Of a stretch of 10,620 nucleotides of DNA, positions 6,389 to 10,620 are shown one piece after another. How positions within the stretch are numbered: position 1 is the stretch's first letter; every line of letters starts with the position of its first letter. Source of the stretch: Phycisphaerae bacterium (GTDB lineage: Bacteria; Planctomycetota; Phycisphaerae; SM23-33); contig JALHTV010000041.1 of the NCBI GenBank assembly GCA_022866005.1, forward strand, positions 1 through 10,620. The letters run 5' to 3'. A model generated the notes under the pieces. That model worked only from the letters and a program-made list of their open reading frames with translations, had not been told where the DNA came from and did not search any database. Both the position numbers and the translations under genes were made by a program.

Positions 6389-7668
6389 CGATTCTTCCGC
6401 GTCGGGCGGGGAGGTGTCGGTGCAGGGGGGGTCTCCTCGTCGGCCGGGCCGACGATGCGGATGCCCTTCTTGCCGGACTGCTTGACCGCCTTGAGGGCCT
6501 TGTTGGCGCTGCGCAGCAGCTCGCGGCAGCTCTTGCCGTCGGCGGGGAAGCTGGCCAGGCCGCCGGAGATCGTCAGGGCGCCGGTGGCCTTGTCGCCCAG
6601 GGAGGGGAACTCGTGCCGCTTCAGCGCCGCCAGGAAGCGCCTCGATAGGACCAGCGCGCTGTCGGGCGGCTTGGAGCCGGGGGAGCGGGGTTGCTTGCGG
6701 TCCCAGAACAGCACCGCGAACTCATCGCCCCCGATCCGCGCGACGATGTCGTGCTCGCGGACGATCCGGCGCATCATCTCCGCCGTCTCACGGAGGATCT
6801 CGTCCCCGACGGCGTAGCCGTACTGCTCGTTGTAGCCCTTGAAGTCGTCGATGTCGTACAGCAGGAGCGTCACGCGGTGCTTGTTGGCCGCGGCCTGGCG
6901 GAGGATCTGATCGGTGGCGTGGTAGAAGTACCTGCGGTTGTAGGCCCCGGTCAGGTCATCGGTGATGGCCAGGTGGTGCAGGGCCTCGGTTCTCCGGGCA
7001 GCCTGCACCAGCGCCGGCAGCACCGCCGACAGGGCCGCTAGCATCGCCCCGACCGCGGGCGACTCGTTCACCGCCCGCGTCGCGACCAGCACGCGCACCG
7101 GCTCGCCCTCCAGGTGAAGCAGGACGGGAGCGGCGGCGTCGGCGGAGCCCTCGTCGGCCCACTCCAGGGGACAGTTCACCTTGGCTGCGAGCATCTGCGC
7201 GAGCGCGCTCTCCAGGTCCGACCGGCTGAAGGTCGCAGCCACCAGGCGCGACAAGTCCTCGGGACTCAGCGGTTGGGCGATCCGCGCCGCCGGGGCCTGC
7301 ACCGTCGGGGGCACCGGGGCAGCGGCCTGGGGGCCGATGAGGGTCCGCAGGTCGGCCTGGCTGGGCGGCGCGATGACGTAGTCGTCCAGCGTGCTTCCCA
7401 CCAGCGCGCGCACCTCGGCCTCCAGCCGCGGCGGACACAGGGCCACCAGCCGTGCATCGCGCTGAAGCCGCCGCGAGGCGCGGCACAACGCCGCGAACTC
7501 CCCTTCGCCCGCCGCCCCGGCCGCAGTAGGCGAGAGCACCACCAAGGGGAAGCGGCGACGCGCCATCACCTCCAGCGCGTCGTACGGGTCGGCCACGACC
7601 TCGGCCGCCGGAATGTCGGGGCACGAGGCGATCTGGTCCGTCAATTCCTTGTCCGCAAGTAACAGCAT
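6385..7668 (-). CDS. GGDEF diguanylate cyclase with degenerate N-terminal receiver-like domain
   Basis: 427 residues. The C-terminal half is a complete GGDEF domain: DDLTGAYNRR (237-246), metal-site segment YDIDDFKGYN (271-280), active-site GGDEF (313-317), FPADG (374-378), and a final helix ANKALKAVKQSGKKG. It should make cyclic di-GMP from two GTP. A product-inhibition I-site, R-x-x-D (304-307), sits at the PleD-like distance before GGDEF. The N-terminal ~110 residues follow the alternating receiver pattern, but Ser46 (LVVLSP) stands at the phospho-Asp position and Ala100 replaces the conserved Lys, so phosphorylation looks impossible. A Pro/Ala linker and a possible GAF-like region (about 135-225) join the two. 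No membrane segments. Translation starts 10 bases after the stop of the upstream receiver-like gene, so the two form an operon. Confidence 0.92.
   Translation of the reverse strand: MLLLADKELTDQIASCPDIPAAEVVADPYDALEVMARRRFPLVVLSPTAAGAAGEGEFAALCRASRRLQRDARLVALCPPRLEAEVRALVGSTLDDYVIAPPSQADLRTLIGPQAAAPVPPTVQAPAARIAQPLSPEDLSRLVAATFSRSDLESALAQMLAAKVNCPLEWADEGSADAAAPVLLHLEGEPVRVLVATRAVNESPAVGAMLAALSAVLPALVQAARRTEALHHLAITDDLTGAYNRRYFYHATDQILRQAAANKHRVTLLLYDIDDFKGYNEQYGYAVGDEILRETAEMMRRIVREHDIVARIGGDEFAVLFWDRKQPRSPGSKPPDSALVLSRRFLAALKRHEFPSLGDKATGALTISGGLASFPADGKSCRELLRSANKALKAVKQSGKKGIRIVGPADEETPPAPTPPRPTRKNR
6437..6455. other. Palindrome inside the convergent gene ends
   Basis: TCGTCGGCC and GGCCGACGA form a perfect 9-bp inverted repeat around one base, equivalent to a 7-bp stem with a 5-base loop (CCGGG). 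It lies in the last codons of the GGDEF gene and about 50 bases beyond the methyltransferase stop on the other strand. Because the two stops overlap, any terminator for either strand must lie in coding sequence. This is the best nearby candidate for the + strand, but it has no T-run. Confidence 0.3.
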
Positions 7669-7678
7669 CGCCGTCTCT

Positions 7679-8203
7679 CTACTCCACGTCGCCCAACAGG
7701 GCGCTGAGTTCCTCTGCCGTCAGCAGCGGCTCGCCCTCGGCGCCGGGGGCCTTGGGTGCCGCGCCGTCGGCTTTATACGTTCCACCTTGGTCAGGCGGCT
7801 GAGGGCCTTTGGGGCGCGGCGCCGGGCGGGGCTGGGCAGCCGGCCGCGACGGCGCCGGTGCTCCGGCGGCGGCCCGCAGGGACTCGACCAGTTGCCCCTG
7901 GCTGACCAGGCGCATCCCACGGAGCTGGTCGCTGCTGGCCCAGGCCGGCAGCGGCCCGACGCCCAGCAACTCCGCACCGGCTTTGCGGGCGATCTCGATC
8001 AACCGAACATGGCTGGGCCTGAGCACGCGCAAGTCGACCACCAGCGCCGCCGCCGGCCCCGCCAGCAGCTCGGCGGCCGCCTCGTAGGCACTGGCGGTGG
8101 GGATGCATCCCGGGGCCGGTTCCAGACCCTCCAGAAGCCCTTGGCCGGGGGCACAGGATGCGAAAACCACCGCCCGCCGCGGTGTCGTCTGCCTGCCGTC
8201 CAT
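7679..8203 (-). CDS. Small degenerate receiver-like protein with proline-rich linker and FliM-like C-terminal peptide
   Basis: 174 residues, no signal peptide or membrane segment. Residues 10-112 show alternating strands and helices like a response-regulator receiver: RAVVFAS (strand 1), ALVVDL (strand 3, with Asp57 at the phospho-acceptor position), AELLGVG (strand 4), GMRLVS (strand 5). The acidic pair after strand 1 and the conserved Lys are absent, so normal phosphorylation is doubtful. Residues 114-159 are a flexible Pro/Ala linker. The last 15 residues, LLTAEELSALLGDVE, resemble the N-terminal L-S-x-x-E-I-D-A-L-L peptide that FliM uses to bind CheY. The gene has its own promoter and a GGAGGG site, and is followed after 10 bases by the GGDEF gene, so it probably acts with that cyclase. 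The fold call is by pattern only; it could be a taxon-specific protein. Confidence 0.72.
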   Translation of the reverse strand: MDGRQTTPRRAVVFASCAPGQGLLEGLEPAPGCIPTASAYEAAAELLAGPAAALVVDLRVLRPSHVRLIEIARKAGAELLGVGPLPAWASSDQLRGMRLVSQGQLVESLRAAAGAPAPSRPAAQPRPAPRPKGPQPPDQGGTYKADGAAPKAPGAEGEPLLTAEELSALLGDVE

Positions 8204-8214
8204 CGAGATGGTGG

Positions 8215-8220
8215 CCCTCC
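8215..8220 (-). promoter_or_regulatory. Ribosome binding site of the receiver-like gene
   Basis: On the - strand GGAGGG precedes the ATG at 8203 by 11 bases. The spacing is long but no better start is in frame. Confidence 0.5.
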
Positions 8221-8229
8221 AATAGCTTC

Positions 8230-8258
8230 ATTCTACCTCAAGTCGCCGAAACCGTAAA
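8230..8258 (-). promoter_or_regulatory. Sigma70-like promoter of the receiver-like/GGDEF operon
   Basis: On the - strand TTTACG (8258-8253, four of six to TTGACA), a 17-base spacer, then TAGAAT (8235-8230, five of six to TATAAT). The start of transcription would be near 8223, giving a leader of about 20 bases that just includes the GGAGGG site. Confidence 0.5.
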
Positions 8259-8265
8259 CCGGCGA
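8243..8265. other. Inverted repeat overlapping the promoter (possible operator)
   Basis: TCGCCG (8243-8248) and CGGCGA (8260-8265) are exact inverted copies with 11 bases between them. One arm lies in the promoter spacer and the other just upstream of the -35 hexamer, which itself sits in the gap. The placement would suit a dimeric regulator, but a 6-bp arm in GC-rich DNA can arise by chance. Confidence 0.3.
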
Positions 8266-8403
8266 AACGGCCCCTGGTGGCCCGTCAGGCGGGGGTCCGG
8301 GGGAACAGTCGAGCAGCCCGTGGCCGAGATGCCGACTGGAGGATCAGGACAGATCGCTGGCGGGGCGGGAGATCGGGGCTAGACAGACAAAAGGCGGGGG
8401 CAG
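8266..8403. other. Non-coding stretch between the amidase-like gene and the signalling operon
   Basis: Below the amidase-like stop (- strand), before the promoter region of the next gene. It is purine-rich on the + strand, with short G-runs. I see no T-tailed hairpin, RNA gene or credible small ORF. Confidence 0.4.
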
Positions 8404-8994
8404 CTACAGCCGGCGGGGATGAAGCAACGAGCCATTGAACTGCTGCGCGGGAAAGGCCGCTCCGGGGGAGCCGCAGCGGGGGTCGATGTCCCGCGCGAGG
8501 TAGACTCTCTCGGCCGTGATGCCGCAGGACTGCTGAAGCGACTGCACCAGACCGACCAGCGCCTGGACCTGCTCGGGGCTGGGTGGGGTCTTTGAGAAGT
8601 TGCCCGCCATCAGAACGGCGATGCTGTCGGCGTTCCAGGCGTAGCCGGTGGCGAAGACGTGGTTGCCGCTGACCTGGCGGCTCCACAGGGCCGTCGCGCG
8701 GACCCGCCCGCCGTCAGGCCGAGGGGTCTGGTCGACGATGAAGTGGCAATCGAAGTCGGCGTCCAGCGTCTCAGCGGAGGTGTGCACGACGATGTGGCGC
8801 CACTTGGCGACCTTAATCGGCTCGTCGGTCCGCCAGACCGTCTGGGCGAGCTCGTCGGTGGCCTTGGCTACGGCGGACAGGTCGGTCACCGGGGGGCGGA
8901 TCGGTGCGGTCTCCATGAGGATCAGCGTGAGGGAGCCCACGGTCATGGCGACGACCAGCGCACCCAGGGTTTTCATCGTCCGTGACGTGGCCAT
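8404..8994 (-). CDS. Membrane-anchored Amidase_2/PGRP-like protein, probably catalytically inactive
   Basis: 196 residues from the ATG at 8994; an ATG at 8976 is equally plausible, while a TTG at 9078 would add 28 unlikely residues. A short basic head and a hydrophobic segment (about 10-27) form a signal anchor, so the domain should lie outside the cytoplasmic membrane. The domain matches the type 2 N-acetylmuramoyl-L-alanine amidase/PGRP fold in order: WRHIVVHTSAE (65-75, first zinc His71), CHFIV (83-87), a G-x-x-x-N-x-x-S-I segment (about 117-125) leading to MAGNF (129-133), and ARDIDPRCGSPG (167-178). Against T7 lysozyme, Tyr46 becomes Cys83, zinc ligand His122 becomes Ala167 (usual G-H-R-D reads L-A-R-D), Lys128 becomes Arg, and the C-P-G is CGSPG. 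It may bind peptidoglycan without cutting it. It stands alone between ribonuclease III and the signalling pair. Confidence 0.75.
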   Translation of the reverse strand: MATSRTMKTLGALVVAMTVGSLTLILMETAPIRPPVTDLSAVAKATDELAQTVWRTDEPIKVAKWRHIVVHTSAETLDADFDCHFIVDQTPRPDGGRVRATALWSRQVSGNHVFATGYAWNADSIAVLMAGNFSKTPPSPEQVQALVGLVQSLQQSCGITAERVYLARDIDPRCGSPGAAFPAQQFNGSLLHPRRL

Positions 8995-9269
8995 GGCCCG
9001 TCCGATCTGTCTGTGAATTCCGTACGACAAATGCGCAGCATCTTCGGACGCTGCAGACTCTAGACTCGGTATCGGCAAAGTGCAAGTAAATCTGTCGAGA
9101 ATCCCCGGCCCCGCCTGCTGCCCTGTCTCCCCGCCGCCAAACCGGGTCGAAAGCGACCGACCAACCGGCAGAAGGGCGGCGAAGGCAAGTCGTTACAGCC
9201 GCAAAGTCTCCGGCATGCAGGCATTCTCCAGTACCCCATGCCTGAGGCCTATTGCCTAATCCCCGGTTT
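8995..9269. other. Intergenic region between ribonuclease III and the amidase-like gene
   Basis: 275 bases with no credible gene. The clearest structure is an inverted repeat CAGGCAT (9218-9224) / ATGCCTG (9238-9244) with a 13-base loop, about 26 bases past the ribonuclease III stop on the - strand. No U-run follows on that strand, so it is not a standard terminator; it may end or protect the message. A promoter for the amidase-like gene should lie near 9000-9090, but I find only weak hexamers. Confidence 0.4.
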
Positions 9270-9965
9270 TTAGTCCCCTTCCTCGATGAGCTTCAGCGCC
9301 ACCAGGGCCCGCCGGGCGGCTTCCTGCTCAGCGTCCTTTTTGCTCTTGCCCCAGGCGCTGGGGAACTGCCGGCCGTTGATCCACACCGCCACCTCGAAGC
9401 ACTTGCTGTGGTCGGGTCCCTTCTCGTCCAGCAGACGGTAGTCGGGCGTGACGGTCCACTCGCGTTGGGCGTATTGTTGGAGGAGCGACTTGTAGTTCTT
9501 CTGGTGGTCGGTGGTCATGGCCTCGTCCATGTAGGGCCCGATGTGCCTCAGCACGAAGTCGCGGGCGGGCTCGAGGCCCCCGTCCAGGTAGATCGCCCCC
9601 AGGACGGCCTCGAACACCGCCGCAGCCACCGAAAGCGGCATCGCCCCGGGCTTGGCCATGCCCTTGCCCAGCGACAGCAGCTGGCAGATGCCCAGGCCCT
9701 CGGCGATCGCGGCGCAGGTCACCCGTGAGACGACGGCCGACTTGATCTTGGTCATCTCCCCTTCGGGCAGGTCGCCCTCGCGCTGGTAGAGGTCTTGGCA
9801 GACCACCAGGGCGAGCACCGAGTCGCCCAGGAACTCCAACCGCTCGTTGCTCTGGGCGCGGGTGGGGGCCACGGAGGCGTGCGTCAGGGCCTGGGCCAGC
9901 AGGCTGAGGTCACGGAAACGGTAGCCGATGAGTTCTTCGCACTGCTTCGACGCGGCCTGGTCCAC
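9270..9965 (-). CDS. rnc: Ribonuclease III
   Basis: 231 residues from GTG at 9965, with AAGGAG 6 bases upstream. The frame stays open to an ATG at 10097, but the extra 44 residues (Pro/Ala/Arg-rich) are not part of the family. The enzyme cuts double-stranded RNA in rRNA and mRNA processing. The N-terminal nuclease domain has the signature NERLEFLGDSVL (40-51), with Glu41 and Asp48 matching E. coli Glu38 and Asp45, and FEAVLGAIYLDGG (118-130), with Glu119 matching Glu117. The usual Asp three residues before that Glu (E. coli Asp114) is Ala116. The C-terminal double-stranded-RNA-binding domain runs from about 155 to 225 (KNYKSLLQQYAQ, GPDHSKCF, GKSKKDAEQEAARRAL). Length is normal for the family. 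It has its own promoter and a structured leader, so it is probably transcribed apart from cysK. Confidence 0.96.
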   Translation of the reverse strand: MDQAASKQCEELIGYRFRDLSLLAQALTHASVAPTRAQSNERLEFLGDSVLALVVCQDLYQREGDLPEGEMTKIKSAVVSRVTCAAIAEGLGICQLLSLGKGMAKPGAMPLSVAAAVFEAVLGAIYLDGGLEPARDFVLRHIGPYMDEAMTTDHQKNYKSLLQQYAQREWTVTPDYRLLDEKGPDHSKCFEVAVWINGRQFPSAWGKSKKDAEQEAARRALVALKLIEEGD

Positions 9966-9980
9966 GCAAGGCTCCTTGCG
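9965..9980 (-). promoter_or_regulatory. Hairpin burying the Shine-Dalgarno site of ribonuclease III
   Basis: In the mRNA CGCAAG, loop GAGC, CUUGCG form a 6-bp hairpin (7 bp if the next G-C pair closes over a 2-base loop). The AAGGAG ribosome site (9977-9972) is in the 5' arm and loop, and the 3' arm ends on the first base of the GTG start. When folded it should block initiation. Confidence 0.55.
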
Positions 9981-9991
9981 ACCCGGGCCGC

Positions 9992-10033
9992 TGGCGGCAG
10001 CCGCCCCGTCGCCTGGCAGGGCGACAGCCGCCA
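9992..10033 (-). promoter_or_regulatory. Two-tier stem in the ribonuclease III leader
   Basis: An outer 7-bp stem (TGGCGGC 9992-9998 with GCCGCCA 10027-10033) encloses an inner 6-bp stem (GTCGCC 10008-10013 with GGCGAC 10020-10025). They are separated by an asymmetric bulge of nine bases and one base. It lies in the untranslated leader if the mapped promoter is used. E. coli rnc has a leader hairpin that its own product cuts; this could be a counterpart, though high GC content makes chance stems common. Confidence 0.35.
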
Positions 10034-10102
10034 AGGGCCTTGGGCGCCACAAGAATCGCGACAGGCCGCCGGCACGAATGGGCCAGCGGCCCCACATCGT
10101 CG

Positions 10103-10131
10103 ATTATACGCCAAACCGCGGAAACCGCCAA
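10103..10131 (-). promoter_or_regulatory. Sigma70-like promoter of ribonuclease III
   Basis: On the - strand TTGGCG (10131-10126, four of six to TTGACA), a 17-base spacer, and a perfect TATAAT (10108-10103). It lies in the gap after the cysK stop. Transcription would start at about 10096-10097, giving a leader of about 130 bases before the GTG at 9965. Confidence 0.65.
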
Positions 10132-10160
10132 CGGTGCTCGATCCCCCACGGAGGCCGTCT

Positions 10161-10620
10161 CTACGTCAGGTTCTCAAACAGCGGGCTGGAGAGGTACCGC
10201 TCGCCGTAACTTGCCAGGACGGTCACGATGCACTTGCCGGCGCTCTCGGGGCGCTGGGCGATCTGGTTGGCCGCCGCCAGGGCCGCCCCCGAGGAGATGC
10301 CCACGAACAGCCCCTCGATCCGCGCCGCCCGGCGGGCCCAGTCCAGGGCCTCTTCCTGGTCGATGCGGATGACCTCGTCGACGATCTTGAGGTTCAGCAC
10401 CGAGGGGACGAAGCCGGCCCCGATGCCCTGAATCTTATGCGGCCCGGGCGCCAGCGGCAGGCCGGCCAGGGTCTGGGAGATCACCGGGCTCTGGGCTGGT
10501 TCCACCGCCACAGCCCGGAAGCTCGGCCGGCGGCGCTTGATCACCTCGGCCACGCCCGTGATCGTGCCGCCGGTGCCCACCCCGGCGACCAGGATGTCCA
10601 CCTTGCCGCCGGTGTCGCGC
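10161..10620 (-). CDS. cysK: Cysteine synthase (O-acetylserine sulfhydrylase), C-terminal part, truncated by window edge
   Basis: The frame is open through the right edge of the window, so about 152 C-terminal residues are present and the N-terminal part, including the PLP-binding Lys and the substrate Asn loop, is outside. CysK-type features in order: the phosphate-gripping glycine loop GVGTGGTITG, VAVEPAQSPVI, the family hallmark PGPHKIQGIGAGFVP, the DEVIRI strand, EGLFVGISSGAA with the Ser that contacts the PLP ring nitrogen, and the tail GERYLSSPLF. The enzyme replaces the acetyl group of O-acetylserine with sulfide to give cysteine in the cytoplasm. The usual P-D-S-G-E-R near the end reads A-S-Y-G-E-R. 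CysM or cystathionine beta-synthase are less likely because of the PHKIQGIGAG hallmark. Its stop is 30 bases before the ribonuclease III promoter, with no clear terminator between. Confidence 0.93.
   Translation of the reverse strand, partial: RDTGGKVDILVAGVGTGGTITGVAEVIKRRRPSFRAVAVEPAQSPVISQTLAGLPLAPGPHKIQGIGAGFVPSVLNLKIVDEVIRIDQEEALDWARRAARIEGLFVGISSGAALAAANQIAQRPESAGKCIVTVLASYGERYLSSPLFENLT

Noticed and set aside
8995..9078. TTG start extending the amidase-like protein by 28 residues
   Set aside because: It would put a polar stretch before a normal signal anchor; two ATG codons (8994, 8976) sit just before the hydrophobic segment.
9057..9085. TTGCAC-N17-TAGAGT on the - strand as promoter of the amidase-like gene
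   Set aside because: Spacing is right, but only three and four of six bases match the consensus, which is within chance.
9218..9271. Intrinsic terminator near the CAGGCAT/ATGCCTG repeat
   Set aside because: The only T-run (five T) lies about 20 bases away and on the + strand, where no gene needs ending; on the - strand no U-run follows the stem.
10148..10158. ACGG-AGG-CCGT as cysK terminator
   Set aside because: A 4-bp stem with no T-run is too weak to support.

Overview
The window is GC-rich throughout and densely packed with bacterial genes. It holds five genes on the + strand (1-6388) that converge on five genes on the - strand (6385-10620). The envelope-type AsmA-like protein suggests a diderm. 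The GC-rich coding style, the membrane/TPR protein and the divergent thymidylate-synthase-type enzyme would fit a planctomycete of the Phycisphaerae kind, but this is an impression from composition and gene style, not a proof. I see no tRNA, rRNA, CRISPR array, insertion sequence or phage gene.

+ strand: the window opens inside a large AsmA/TamB-like envelope protein (1-1626). Next comes a membrane protein with six or seven helices and a TPR-like tail (1712-3481). A compact three-gene set follows: a GT28 glycosyltransferase of the MGDG-synthase/UgtP type (3565-4755), a divergent ThyA-fold enzyme that overlaps it by ATGA (4752-5636), and a class I SAM-dependent methyltransferase behind a strong AAGGAG site (5660-6388). 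The last stop codon overlaps the stop codon of the opposing gene.

- strand, in transcription order: the C-terminal two-thirds or so of cysteine synthase (10620-10161); ribonuclease III (9965-9270), with its own TATAAT promoter and a structured leader; a membrane-anchored Amidase_2/PGRP-like protein that lacks key catalytic residues (8994-8404); and a two-gene signalling unit with its own promoter. That unit is a small degenerate receiver-like protein ending in a FliM-like peptide (8203-7679) and a GGDEF diguanylate cyclase with a non-phosphorylatable receiver-like N-terminus (7668-6385).

Nothing here is an obvious defence or mobile system. The parts most worth a second look are the atypical ThyA-like enzyme translationally coupled to a glycosyltransferase, the ribonuclease III leader (a hairpin that buries the Shine-Dalgarno sequence, with a competing possible leaderless start), the missing acidic metal ligand in ribonuclease III, the pseudo-amidase, and the pair of degenerate receivers feeding a c-di-GMP synthase.
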